Counted from the stretch's first letter, positions 37,872-46,951 are shown. The stretch: 64,000 nt of DNA from DRPG01 sp964655065 (GCA_964655065.1 CAZZLC010000013.1:79788-143787), one strand, 5' to 3'. The notes: a model not told the origin generated them from the sequence alone. Translations and numbers: made by a program.

Positions 37872-39523
37872 CGGTCTCCGTCCTTGATGAGGTCGAGGGC
37901 ATCCTCCCACCAGTTGGCGGTCGGGGTGCGGGTGGCGTTGGTGCCGCAGTGGACCTCGCCGAGCGCGACGTGGTACATGTCCCAGTTGTCGACCCAGACG
38001 GGTTCGACGTCGGCGGGGAGCAGCGCCTCGAACTCGGCGATGAACGGGTCGGCACTCTGGGGGTCGCTCGCCCCGCGGAAGAACGGATCGGGCAGGAACG
38101 CGACGGCGCGCCCATCAGCCCTCGTGTGGACGAGCATGTTGACGGTGCCTGGAATCAGCGCCGCCGAGTAGGGGCCGCCGACCTCCTCGAAGATGCCCGG
38201 CACGCGGACGATGTCGGCCTCGGTGAGCCCCAGCTCGCGCTCGAAGACGTCGATCGCGGGCTCGATGTAGTCGCGCTGGTAGTCCTCGTTGAGGGCCCGG
38301 AGGACGGGGTCCCCGCGAAGCTCGTCGAGCGAGGCGTAGCCGTGGTCGACGCTGTAGCGCGGGTGCAGCGGGGTCGACGCGGGCAGGCCGTCGAGGAACG
38401 CGTAGGCGAGGTTCGTGTCCGCGACGTACATCCGGAAGCCCTTCGGGGCCGTCGAGTCGGGCAGGAACGTGGTGAACTCGTCGATGTGGCCGACCAGCAG
38501 GAACGAGACGTCGACGGTGAAGGGATCCTGCACCCGCTGCTCTTCGAGGACGTTGGCGAGCGCCGGCACGAGGCCGATCCCCTCCCACTCGCCCCAGTAG
38601 ATGCGACCGAAGGGGTAGTTCACGCCGCGGACCGTGACGGGCGGCGAGATCTCGAGGTTGCCGAAGGAATCCTGGCTCGACACGTAGTCTGCCGCGTTGC
38701 CCCAGGTGCGCACCGCGGTGTCGGGCCGACCGGCGGACACCACCCGCTCGGGGAACGGGTCGAGGCCGCGGTCGCGGATCGAGTCGATCACGACGTCGAT
38801 GCGGGACCCGGGCGCGGTGACCGTCGCCGTCTCGAACTCGTCCTGGACCCAGACGTCGTAGAAGCCGGCCTCGGGGTACGCCGTGAGATCGTCGTCGACG
38901 AGCGCGTTGCCGAGCGAGGCGTCGAGGTCGGCCACCATGTCGAGGTTGTCGAAGAACGGGTCCTCGGCGAACCCCGTCACCACGTAGGACGCCTCGGCGG
39001 GCTGCAGGTGGTGGTTCAGGATGAGCGGCGAGGCGATCAGGTCGAGGGTGACCTCGTCGAAGATGGCCCGGCGCTCGCTGCGCTCGGCGAGACCGAGCAT
39101 CGTGCGCTCGGAGCGGCGGTGGACGATCGCGAGCCGGCCCTGGTCGACGAAGTTCCGGAACTCGACCTGCACCTCGTCGGGGACGTCACTCCGCTCGAAC
39201 TGGACCACCTCGTCACCGTCGCCGAGGAGCCGCTCGCCTTCGGCCCACACCCGGATGTCGTCGCGGGTCGACAGCACGAGCTCGAGCACGTCACGGCGGC
39301 GCATGCGCTGCTTGACGCCCGACAGGTCGAGGGGTGCGAGATCGTTCTCGCCCGCCACGTCGCCGTCCCGAAAGTCCCGGATGCCGTCCCCGTCGTCGTC
39401 GTCGACGTTCGGCACGCCGTAGACGCCCCCGAGCTCGCCGAGTTCTCGCAGCCCCCGATCCGAGCGGCCACACCCCACGAGGGTCGCCAGCACGGCTACG
39501 GTGATCCATCGCTCTGCCCGCAT
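37868..39523 (-). CDS. Peptidylarginine-deiminase-like lipoprotein
   Basis: A 551-residue protein. ATG 39523 has AAGGGAG 6 nt upstream. The signal ends ATLVGC (Cys18 lipidated). An Asp-rich, calcium-binding-like stretch follows at 41-55. The C-terminal ~350 residues match vertebrate-type peptidylarginine deiminases: VQDEFE with Asp228, DSIRDRG with Arg250 and Arg252, SFGNLEISPPVTV, YPFGRIYWG, VGHIDEF with His346 and Asp348, and GEVHCGTN with nucleophile candidate Cys526. Order and spacing match the human PAD4 catalytic set (Asp350, His471, Asp473, Cys645), so citrulline formation on proteins is plausible. Expected place is the envelope. Confidence 0.85.
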   Translation of the reverse strand: MRAERWITVAVLATLVGCGRSDRGLRELGELGGVYGVPNVDDDDGDGIRDFRDGDVAGENDLAPLDLSGVKQRMRRRDVLELVLSTRDDIRVWAEGERLLGDGDEVVQFERSDVPDEVQVEFRNFVDQGRLAIVHRRSERTMLGLAERSERRAIFDEVTLDLIASPLILNHHLQPAEASYVVTGFAEDPFFDNLDMVADLDASLGNALVDDDLTAYPEAGFYDVWVQDEFETATVTAPGSRIDVVIDSIRDRGLDPFPERVVSAGRPDTAVRTWGNAADYVSSQDSFGNLEISPPVTVRGVNYPFGRIYWGEWEGIGLVPALANVLEEQRVQDPFTVDVSFLLVGHIDEFTTFLPDSTAPKGFRMYVADTNLAYAFLDGLPASTPLHPRYSVDHGYASLDELRGDPVLRALNEDYQRDYIEPAIDVFERELGLTEADIVRVPGIFEEVGGPYSAALIPGTVNMLVHTRADGRAVAFLPDPFFRGASDPQSADPFIAEFEALLPADVEPVWVDNWDMYHVALGEVHCGTNATRTPTANWWEDALDLIKDGDR

Positions 39524-39590
39524 TCGCGCTCCCTTGGCAGCCAACCCGCCAAGCATGCCGCTTCTGTGCGAACCGTGTTGTCAATGCGGG

Positions 39591-40508
39591 TCAAGGCTTC
39601 GTGGCGACCGCCACCCAGAGGCGGTTCAGGGCGCCCCACACGGGGTGGGCCCGGCACCGCTCCTCGAGCGCGACGAGTTGCTCGAGCGAGAGATCGGGGG
39701 GCGCGACCCCCTCGAGCGGTCCGTCCGGAACGAAGTGGCTCGGCACGATGGTCTCGACCGTGAGGCCCGCGTCCTCGATGAGCGTCCGGAAGCGCGCCTC
39801 GTCGTAGGTCTGGACCCAGCGATCGCCTGGCAGGTCGACGATACCGACGTCGTCGAGCGCGGCTTCGATGGCGCCGGGGCTCGAGTCCTGGCAGGCCGCC
39901 CAGCCGTAGCGAGCCTCGACCGACAGCAGCAGGTGTCCCCCGGGGACCACGCGACTGGCGATCCCGCGCAGGGCGTTCACGGCGTCCGGCACGTAGCAGA
40001 GGACCTCGGACGCGATGGCGAGGTCCACCGTGACCTCGGGCAGGCCGTGCGCGCTCGCCCAGAACACGTCGAGCCGTCCCGCCCGACCCGCCGCGTGCCA
40101 CACCAGCCGACGGAGCGAGCGGTGGTCGGGATCGACGCCGTAGACCGTGGCGCCCCGGTCGAGCCACGGCATGGTGAACCGCCCCACCCCGCAGCCCACG
40201 TCGAGGACGCACGGCGCGTCGAGGTGATCCTTCCAGATCGCCAGGTACAGATCGCGCTCGGCCCGCTTGAGGTCGTAGACCGGCGAGTCGAGCTCGAGAA
40301 AGTCCATGTACTCTGGCAGATCCCTCCACGCGCGACGAGCGCCGTCGACGTAGGCATGCTCGGTATCGCCCGTGCCGTGGACCCAGGTGTCGGTCGCCGG
40401 CAGGGTGAACTCGACGCCCTCGACGACACGGAGCTCGTCACAGGGAAAGGGACTCTCGCCCGGCAGCGCGACTGGCTGCCCCTTGACCATCGCGAGCGCG
40501 AGGCTCAT
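39591..40508 (-). CDS. SAM-dependent methyltransferase
   Basis: A 305-residue class I methyltransferase. ATG 40508 has GGGAGGAA 5 nt upstream. The SAM-binding motif is VLDVGCGVGRFT, followed by the acidic strand GVDPDH and a post-motif region VPGGHLLLSVE. The C-terminal part is typical of small-molecule enzymes of this fold, with no RNA or DNA recognition domain. The substrate is unknown. It is divergent from a lipoprotein gene. Confidence 0.8.
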   Translation of the reverse strand: MSLALAMVKGQPVALPGESPFPCDELRVVEGVEFTLPATDTWVHGTGDTEHAYVDGARRAWRDLPEYMDFLELDSPVYDLKRAERDLYLAIWKDHLDAPCVLDVGCGVGRFTMPWLDRGATVYGVDPDHRSLRRLVWHAAGRAGRLDVFWASAHGLPEVTVDLAIASEVLCYVPDAVNALRGIASRVVPGGHLLLSVEARYGWAACQDSSPGAIEAALDDVGIVDLPGDRWVQTYDEARFRTLIEDAGLTVETIVPSHFVPDGPLEGVAPPDLSLEQLVALEERCRAHPVWGALNRLWVAVATKP

Positions 40509-40582
40509 GGGTTCCTCCCGCGACAGAGGTATGCGGGTGCTGCGGGAACGGCCTGCACGGCTGATGCAGCGGAGGGCGACGA

Positions 40583-41119
40583 ATGGGTCGGACAGTGGCG
40601 ACGATCGCGATGATGACGATGTTCTTGGGTTGCTCGGGCGCGGCTCCCACGAGTGCCGACGGCGTGACGCTCGCGGTGGCCACGCCGTTCGAGGGCGAGC
40701 TCGTGGGGCCGCTCCTGCAGGAGATTCGGGCCGGGGTGCGTCCATTCGACGACCAGGGCCTCGGGATCTGCCGGGGCGCCCACGAGTGCGAGGAGTACCT
40801 GGGTCGCGAGCTCGAGGAGCCGCTCGGGCCCGGCGAGTACGGGCTCTTCGCCGCCCTGCGCGTGCCCCCCGTCGGGGAGCCCGGGACGTGGTCGGTCACC
40901 GTGACCACGACGTGCAAGGGCGAGGGCAGCGAGGGCAGCCGGTATACCCGCGAGCACGAGCTGGTGGCGCCTCCCGGCAAGGCGGTGCGCCCGTTCCGCC
41001 TGCTGCTGCAGCGGATCACGTCGCCGAGCCCCGAGGGTCCGCGGAGCTGCGAGTGGTCGGTGGTGGCCCCCCACCCCGACCAAGAGCTGACATGGTCCGG
41101 GTCGTGGTCTACGCCTTGA
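40583..41119 (+). CDS. Small lipoprotein of unknown function
   Basis: A 178-residue protein. GGAGGG lies 7 nt before ATG 40583. The signal ends TMFLGC, a lipobox. The mature part is strand-rich, with Cys pairs (ICRGAHECEE), and several short strands suggest a beta-sandwich. No family is recognised. Its 3' end overlaps the convergent phosphatase gene by 11 nt. Confidence 0.6.
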   Translation: MGRTVATIAMMTMFLGCSGAAPTSADGVTLAVATPFEGELVGPLLQEIRAGVRPFDDQGLGICRGAHECEEYLGRELEEPLGPGEYGLFAALRVPPVGEPGTWSVTVTTTCKGEGSEGSRYTREHELVAPPGKAVRPFRLLLQRITSPSPEGPRSCEWSVVAPHPDQELTWSGSWSTP

Positions 41120-41903
41120 GATCGGGCCGGAAGTGCCGGATCCCCTCGAGGATGCCGTCGGCATAGTTCGCGCCGGCCGTGTGGAGCCGGTCGGGGTGTT
41201 CGGCGGCGGCCCGCCGTGCCGCCTCCCGGACCGCGGGGCGCGCGTTGCCCACCAGCACGGACCGCAGCCCGCTCCCCACGACCTCGAGGTCGTTCCCGCT
41301 GTCCCCCGCGAACACCACGTCGTCAGCGTCGATGTCCAGCGTGCGGTGGAGCCACTCCAGGGCGTGGCGCTTCGACGCCGCCTCGGGCAGGATGTCGAGG
41401 AGCTCCTCGTCGGCGACGTGATCGACGCTCCAGATGGCCCGCGCCGGGAGACCGAGCGCGCCGAGCCGCTCCGTGACGTGTTGCTTCAGCGCGTCGTCGG
41501 CGTCCTCTCCGTGCGGCCGCTGGAAGCTCACCTTGAACGGGCCCTGGCGATCCGCTTCCTGCAAGGTGAGGCCGCCGACACCCTCGAGGGCAGCCGCGAT
41601 CCGGCCCGCGCCGTCGTCCCCCCAGCTCGGGCGGAGCACCGCGTCCCAGGCCTCCTCCCGGGCCCAGCGCGGATGCCACACCGAGGTGCCGACGTCGGCG
41701 ATGGCGTGATCGGGCACCGGGAGGTCCCACCGCGTGATGGCCTCGTCGATTCGGCCGATGTCCCGACCGCTCACGTAGGTCAGCGTGACCTCGGGCCGAG
41801 CGACGAGTGCAGTGAAGCGATCTCGGGCCCCCGGAGCCTCGGGCTGCGGACCGTTGGGGAGCAGGGTGCGGTCGAGATCCGTCGCGAGCAGCAGCCGCCT
41901 CAT
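41109..41903 (-). CDS. Sucrose-phosphate phosphatase-like HAD hydrolase
   Basis: A 264-residue HAD phosphatase. The DxDx(T) nucleophile motif is DLDRTLL (Asp9, Asp11), followed by VSGRD (motif II Ser), a Lys region and GDSGNDLE (motif IV Asp pair). The layout and partner are those of sucrose-phosphate phosphatase, which removes phosphate from sucrose-6-phosphate. The ATGA overlap with the sucrose-phosphate synthase gene upstream supports this. Confidence 0.85.
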   Translation of the reverse strand: MRRLLLATDLDRTLLPNGPQPEAPGARDRFTALVARPEVTLTYVSGRDIGRIDEAITRWDLPVPDHAIADVGTSVWHPRWAREEAWDAVLRPSWGDDGAGRIAAALEGVGGLTLQEADRQGPFKVSFQRPHGEDADDALKQHVTERLGALGLPARAIWSVDHVADEELLDILPEAASKRHALEWLHRTLDIDADDVVFAGDSGNDLEVVGSGLRSVLVGNARPAVREAARRAAAEHPDRLHTAGANYADGILEGIRHFRPDLKA

Positions 41904-44086
41904 TCCTCTCCCGCTCCCTCTTGCGCGTCCTCGACGGGTTCGACCTCCTCGGGCGGCTCGCAGGCCCCGAAGAAGTCGTAGTGCTCGATCGCCTCCACGA
42001 TCCCTCGCGCGCCCGGCGCCTTCGTGAAGTAGATGCGGTCGATCTCGGCGAGCTGCGACAGCTCCTCGTGGTGGCGGTTCTGGACCACCGCCGCGAGCGT
42101 CTGGCCGCGCATCATGTCCTCGTCGGCCCCCGAGCCGCCCACCGCGAGCACCCGCTCGAGCGGGATCTCGAGCTGGGCCATGGCGTGGCGAAGCGCGAGG
42201 CCCTTCGAGGCGCGCAGGGGCACCACATCGAGGAACTGTCCGAACGAGACCACGACGTTGACCGCGACCTCCGCCCGATAGAGCATCGCCTCGATCTCGG
42301 CCACGGGCGGCGCCACGTCGAGGTCGATGAAGTAGCTGATCTTGTGGTACCGCTGGGAACGGCGCGGCTGTCGCTTCAGCCCCGGCACCCCCGAGAGCAC
42401 GCGGCGCACCATGCGAGGCTGCCAGCCGTGGTCGAGGTGACGGCCCCACGCCTCGTCGTTGGTGAGGTCGGGCCGGTAGTCGATGCGGGTGCCCATGCTG
42501 GTGATCAGCACGTCGGGCTCGGGTAGATCGTGGTGCTTGAGCTGGCTGCGCGCCGACTCGAGCGTGCGGCCGGTCACGATCACGAAGGCGGCGTAGCGGT
42601 GCTTTCGGAGCGCCGCCCCGAGCTCCCCGAGGGCCTCGGGCCGGGCGAGGAGGTTGAGGTCGAGGTCGGTCGCGATCGCGCGGTCCTGGTCGCGACCTGC
42701 GCGAGGCAGATCCAGCGACTCCACCGGGGTGGCGTGCTCGCGAACCTCGCGCACGATGTCGATGTAGCGGGTGGCGTGAGCGTCCCACGAGTACACCCGG
42801 CGCACGCCCGCGATGCCCGACTGCGAGGCCTGGTCCCACCTGGCGCCGTCGGTGAGCAGGCTCATCATGCCCTCGGCGATGTCCTCCTCGTCGAGCGGAT
42901 CGACGAGCACGCCGTTCTGACAGTTGCGGAGGATGTCGCGCGGTCCCCCGTCGTTGGTGGCCACGATGGGGAGCCCGGAGGCGGCGGCCTCGATCAAGGT
43001 CAGTCCGAAGGGCTCGGTGAGGGCGGCGTTGACGTGGATGCCGCGCCGCAGGGTGGCGAGGCGGTAGAGCAGGCCGATGTCGCTGCCCGCGACGTGCTTG
43101 GGAATGGCGACGTGGCCCCAGAGGTCGTGGCGATCGATGGCCACGAGCACGTCGCGCAGCACGTCGACCCCGGGCTCCGAGAGCTCGTCGATGTCCTCGC
43201 GGGTGCCGGCCACCACGACGAGGTTGGCGATGCGCCGGAGCTCGGGGTGGGTGGCGAACGCCTCGATCTGGCCGACGAGGTTCTTCCGGGGCACCGGTCG
43301 AGCGAGGATCACGACCAACGGCTTGTCGGGATCGCGGAAGAAGCGCGCGAGCTCGTCGGCGAGCTCGCTGTCGCCCTCGGTGCCATCCGGCGGCCGGAAC
43401 GCCGACAGATCGGTGCCGGGCGGGAGCACCGTCATCTGCTCGTCGCGGTGGTAGTCGTAGCGGCCGTACTGCTCCTCGATCTCCTGGTGGGTGCTCGTGA
43501 TGACCCGGATCGCGGAGGCGAGGGTGAGCTCCTCTGCGGAGACCCGACGCGACATCGCAAAGCGCTTCTCGACGTCGGCTTCGCTCATGCCGGCCGCGAT
43601 CAGACGCACGCGCTTGATCCGCCCCAGCGAGTGTCCGGTGTGGATCAAGGGGATGCCGAGCTGGTGGGAGACCCGGGCGCCGATGTAGCCCGCGTCGGCG
43701 TAGTGGCTGTGCAGCACGTCGGGCAGACGCTCCTGGGCCGACAGGTGCGCCACCATGGCGTCGACGTAGGCGTCGACGAGATCCCACAGCTTCTCCTTGG
43801 GGAGGTAGTCGGGGGTCCCGTCGTCGAGCCTGACGATCGCAGCGCCGTCGCCGAGGTCCTCGTGGGGCTCGGCGTAGTCTTCGTGGATGGAGTCGTCGAC
43901 GAGACGCCGGGTGAAGAGCTCGACCCGATCCACCCCGGGTTGTCGCGCCGCGGCGCGGGCGAGCTCGACGACGTAGCGGGTCTGGCCACCGGTGTCGGCG
44001 TCGCGGCCCAGCTCGAGGTCGTGGCCCCGAATGAGTCCGTGCAGGGAGATCTCAGCCAGGTAGAGTCCGAAGGTCGTTTTTGTCAT
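41900..44086 (-). CDS. Sucrose-phosphate synthase with fused HAD domain
   Basis: A 728-residue enzyme joining UDP-glucose (or a related donor) to fructose-6-phosphate. ATG 44086 begins the domain; the ribosome site is weak. HGLIRGHDLELGRDADTGGQ at the start and the GT4 C-terminal TEPFGLTLIEAAASGLPIV are diagnostic. From about residue 475 a HAD-like domain follows, with ATDLDLN where the usual DxDxT ends in Asn, so its phosphatase activity is doubtful. With the downstream phosphatase this forms a sucrose pathway. Confidence 0.88.
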   Translation of the reverse strand: MTKTTFGLYLAEISLHGLIRGHDLELGRDADTGGQTRYVVELARAAARQPGVDRVELFTRRLVDDSIHEDYAEPHEDLGDGAAIVRLDDGTPDYLPKEKLWDLVDAYVDAMVAHLSAQERLPDVLHSHYADAGYIGARVSHQLGIPLIHTGHSLGRIKRVRLIAAGMSEADVEKRFAMSRRVSAEELTLASAIRVITSTHQEIEEQYGRYDYHRDEQMTVLPPGTDLSAFRPPDGTEGDSELADELARFFRDPDKPLVVILARPVPRKNLVGQIEAFATHPELRRIANLVVVAGTREDIDELSEPGVDVLRDVLVAIDRHDLWGHVAIPKHVAGSDIGLLYRLATLRRGIHVNAALTEPFGLTLIEAAASGLPIVATNDGGPRDILRNCQNGVLVDPLDEEDIAEGMMSLLTDGARWDQASQSGIAGVRRVYSWDAHATRYIDIVREVREHATPVESLDLPRAGRDQDRAIATDLDLNLLARPEALGELGAALRKHRYAAFVIVTGRTLESARSQLKHHDLPEPDVLITSMGTRIDYRPDLTNDEAWGRHLDHGWQPRMVRRVLSGVPGLKRQPRRSQRYHKISYFIDLDVAPPVAEIEAMLYRAEVAVNVVVSFGQFLDVVPLRASKGLALRHAMAQLEIPLERVLAVGGSGADEDMMRGQTLAAVVQNRHHEELSQLAEIDRIYFTKAPGARGIVEAIEHYDFFGACEPPEEVEPVEDAQEGAGEE

Positions 44087-44280
44087 CGCCTCGAGAATAC
44101 CGTCCTCCGAACGTCTTTGTCCCCAGAGGCAACGCACCACGTGAGCGCGCACGTGCTCGTCCCGCGGATCCTCCTCCTCGTCGATGCGCTCGCGGCGCCG
44201 CCCGACGTGATCACCGGCGACGGGCGCTTCGCGGTCGTCACCCAGCGCACGGGCCGGACCCTTGATGCCCCGCCTCGAGA

Positions 44281-44538
44281 TCACCCTTCGGGACGCAAAT
44301 GCCGGAAATCATAGATCGTGTCGAACGGCACAGTGATCCCTTCGAGCAGTTCCAGCGCACCCGAGGTGTGCTCCTCGAGCACCCACTTGTCCTCGACGCG
44401 CCTGCGCACCTCGATGCGGCGCTCGTCCTGGCTGATCGACACGTACTCCAGGAGCCCGGGAACCCTGCGATAGTGCTGGAACTTGGTGCCCCGATCGTAG
44501 TCCTCGGTGGTCGAGGACAGGACCTCCACTACGATCTT
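44281..44538 (-). pseudogene. Uma2-family nuclease remnant (C-terminal part)
   Basis: About 85 residues match the end of Uma2 (DUF820) proteins: KIVVEVLSSTTEDYDRGTKF, then HYRRVP, LEYVSISQDERRIEVRRR and WVLEE. The Glu and Lys of the PD-(D/E)xK-like site remain. The N-terminal ~100 residues and the preceding Asp (usually PDL) are missing, and no start with a ribosome site fits. It looks like a truncated gene copy. A very short functional protein is possible but less likely. Confidence 0.55.
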
Positions 44539-44717
44539 CTGGCGATGGTTCTGGCAGCGCCACGCACGCCTCCCCTGTGCGAAATCTTACGCGCAACGTG
44601 TCGGACCCTCGGCCGCCGACTGGACGGATGGAGGTGAGGAGCCGTGGGTCGAGGTCGAAGTCTCGAGGTCCGACGGGCCGGCATGCGACGCCCCCAGCGC
44701 GACGAGCGCCCCGAGCA

Positions 44718-45503
44718 TCACAGCGGGGTGGTGACCGGCGGGAACACGGGTCCGTCGACGCCCGCGTCGTTGCCCCACTCGAAGGGGTCGACGTCGTCGG
44801 TGCTCGACAGGGCGGTCGCCCGCCGGGCCACCCCCGAACCCGAGATCTCGAGCCCCGTGCTGATGGAGTAGGTGCAGTCGGCGCCCTCGCACGACACCTC
44901 GGCGGGGTCGTAGCCGTCGTCGAAGAGGTCGTCGCCCACGTACACGAGGACCGGAACCGGCCAGAAAAAGGGGTCGGGCACGACCACGAGCGGCACCTCG
45001 TCCAGGTTGTCGGTGAAGGTGGCGCTCTCGGTGGACGCGAAGGTCTCGGTCCACGTCCAGTCGAAGACGTCGCGCTCCTCGGCCTCGGTGAACCGCAGCG
45101 TGAACTGGTCGGTCAGGCTCTCCTGGTAGGTCGACACGAAACCGCTCGGATCCTCGACGGTGCGTTCGGTGGTCTCGAAGCCCTCCCACTGCCAGCGAAA
45201 CCCGTCCTCGATGGTCTCGCCGAAGATCACGCGGTCGTCGATCACGAGCAGCGGGCTGTCGTTGCGCTGCTCGAGGAGGAGCACCACGAAGGAGGGCCCG
45301 CTCTGGTCCGTGGTCGTGCCGACTATTGGTCCCTGGTCGACATCGATTTCTTCGAGGCACTCGAGGTCGACGAAGTTCTCGCTGCAGTCGACGGTGGGGG
45401 TCACGGTCGACTCGTCGACGGCGAGGACGAAGATCTGACCCTCGCGGGGGCCGAAGGTGCACGCGGTGCCAAAGGCCGAGGCCACGAGCAAGAGGCGGTT
45501 CAT
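44718..45503 (-). CDS. Lipoprotein of unknown function at the end of the che cluster
   Basis: A 261-residue protein whose signal ends ASAFGTAC (lipobox). The mature part is strongly acidic, strand-rich and Thr/Asp-rich, with a Trp/Phe-rich middle and a few Cys. No family is recognised. It lies 54 nt after the MCP-hairpin gene on the same strand and may be an outer-membrane or periplasmic component, but a role in chemosensing is only positional inference. Confidence 0.55.
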   Translation of the reverse strand: MNRLLLVASAFGTACTFGPREGQIFVLAVDESTVTPTVDCSENFVDLECLEEIDVDQGPIVGTTTDQSGPSFVVLLLEQRNDSPLLVIDDRVIFGETIEDGFRWQWEGFETTERTVEDPSGFVSTYQESLTDQFTLRFTEAEERDVFDWTWTETFASTESATFTDNLDEVPLVVVPDPFFWPVPVLVYVGDDLFDDGYDPAEVSCEGADCTYSISTGLEISGSGVARRATALSSTDDVDPFEWGNDAGVDGPVFPPVTTPL

Positions 45504-45557
45504 GGGAAGCTCCAGGTCGGCCCCCAGGGTATCTCGATCCCCGGCGGGGAGGAGCGG

Positions 45558-46445
45558 TCAGAACAGCTCGATGTCGGGCCCTTCCGCGTCGACCTGGTCC
45601 GCGAGCTCGCCCGTGATCTCGTGGTGGGCGCGGCGCTGCGAGACCATGCTGTAGCCGTCCTCGACCGGCGGAGCCTCGTCGCCGCCGAGTCTCGTCAGCA
45701 ACGGCTCCACCGCCTCGAGCCTCTGACGGACCACGTCCTGGAACTGGATGACCCCGATGGCCTCGAGCAGCAGGGCGCTCAGCGCAGCGCTCTTGGCCTC
45801 GAGCAGGGCCAGGGCCGCGGCCTGGTGGGTGTTCATCTTCTCGTAGACGGCAAGCATCTCGGCGACGCGGTCGACCACCCTCGTCATCGTCCGACGCTCC
45901 TCGGCGAACTCGGTGGGCGATTGGCGAAAGTGGTCCTGGATCTGGTGGTGGATGCTCGCTACGCCATCCTCGAGCTCGTCGGCGACCATCTGCGAGACGC
46001 AGGCCTGATCTCGCACCTCCTTCGCCACCACCCCGAAGCCGGTCCCGTGCTGCTTTGCGCGGGCGGCCTCCACCGAGGCATTGATCGAGAGCAGATAGTT
46101 CTTCTCTGCCAGCTCGCGGATCGTGCGAATCGAGCTGGTGAGGTGCCGCACCTCGACCGCGATGCCCTCGACCGCCTCCCGGCAACGCGACGCCCGCTCG
46201 AAGCGGCCGGTCACGAGGTCACGGACGTCCTCCACCTCGACGCGGATCGCGTTCATCCGCTCCAGGCGCTCCAGGACGCTGGCCGTGCCCGAAGCTGCCG
46301 CCTTGGTCTCCTCGGTGAGCTGGCAGATGTCGAGGAGACGCTCCACGAGCCCGCGAGCCGCCTGATCGGTCTCCTCGATCGCCTCGGCGACGAGCGCTCG
46401 TGCGCGCTTCGCCTGGGCCGCACGCTCGGACGGTTGCTCAGGCAC
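45558..46445 (-). CDS. Soluble MCP-hairpin protein with C-terminal CheZ-like DxxxQ motif (copy A)
   Basis: A 295-residue all-helical protein with no membrane segment. Residues ~105-150 match the tip of a chemoreceptor signalling hairpin: NYLLSINASVEAARA then GFGVVAKEVRDQA. Near residue 230 is QFQDVVRQRLE; Asp237 and Gln241 align with the DxxxQ phosphatase motif of CheZ (Asp143, Gln147 in E. coli). The C-terminus ends DIELF. GTG 46445 overlaps the receiver gene's stop by 8 nt. The paralog at 46952 aligns without gaps over 250 residues. A kinase-scaffold or CheY-phosphatase role is inferred. Confidence 0.8.
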   Translation of the reverse strand: MPEQPSERAAQAKRARALVAEAIEETDQAARGLVERLLDICQLTEETKAAASGTASVLERLERMNAIRVEVEDVRDLVTGRFERASRCREAVEGIAVEVRHLTSSIRTIRELAEKNYLLSINASVEAARAKQHGTGFGVVAKEVRDQACVSQMVADELEDGVASIHHQIQDHFRQSPTEFAEERRTMTRVVDRVAEMLAVYEKMNTHQAAALALLEAKSAALSALLLEAIGVIQFQDVVRQRLEAVEPLLTRLGGDEAPPVEDGYSMVSQRRAHHEITGELADQVDAEGPDIELF

Positions 46446-46806
46446 GCGCCAGAACCTGCTGGAGAACCTCGACGAGAGCCACCGGGTCGACCGGCTTGAC
46501 GAGCCAGCCCGTCGCCCCGGCGCGACGGGCGGCGAGACGGATGTCGGGCGTGGTCTCCGTCGTCAGCAACAGGATGGGCACCGAGGCCACCCGATCCCGG
46601 GACCGGATCTCCCGGATGAGACCGATGCCGTCCATGCCCGGCATGTTGAGATCGGTGACCACGAGATCGGGCTCGAGTCCGCCGTCGATCATGGACAGGG
46701 CAGACTCGGCATTCTTGGCTGCCACGTTCGCATAGCCTTCGCGGTCGAGGATCAGCGCCAAGGTCATGCGAATCGTAGAGGAGTCGTCCACGAGGAGGAT
46801 GTTCAT
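46438..46806 (-). CDS. Single-domain response regulator, CheY-like (copy A)
   Basis: A 122-residue receiver. Acid pocket DD at 7-8, phospho-acceptor Asp52 (VTDLNMP), Thr82 or Thr83 and Lys104 (VKPVDP) are all present. The downstream MCP/DxxxQ gene begins inside its last codons. Its paralog at 47784 has the same length and the same GGLEPDLV and GATGWLVKPVDP phrases. No output domain, so it signals by binding. Confidence 0.9.
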   Translation of the reverse strand: MNILLVDDSSTIRMTLALILDREGYANVAAKNAESALSMIDGGLEPDLVVTDLNMPGMDGIGLIREIRSRDRVASVPILLLTTETTPDIRLAARRAGATGWLVKPVDPVALVEVLQQVLARA

Positions 46807-46854
46807 GCGCCCCGCCAGAGCAGCTCGGCATCGCCGATGGTGGAGCGACCCGCA

Positions 46855-46877
46855 GGAGTCGCTGCAGGAACGACTCC
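46855..46877. repeat. Hairpin between duplicated modules
   Basis: GGAGTCG (46855-46861) and CGACTCC (46871-46877) form a 7-bp perfect stem with a 9-nt loop. It lies in the 145-nt spacer between the two receiver/MCP modules, 74 nt past the stop of copy B. No T-run follows. It may attenuate or process the transcript, or mark a duplication joint. Confidence 0.35.
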
Positions 46878-46951
46878 CCTGACCGCACTGTCCGCATCGG
46901 CAGCACGCCGCACTCGCCTTAGGTGTCACTCGCCCAACGCGGAGGGGGAGG

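Noticed and set aside
44141..44314. 57-codon plus-strand frame between sucrose-phosphate synthase and the Uma2 remnant.
   Set aside because: It begins with a GTG that has no ribosome site, runs into the remnant on the opposite strand, and shows no recognisable protein.
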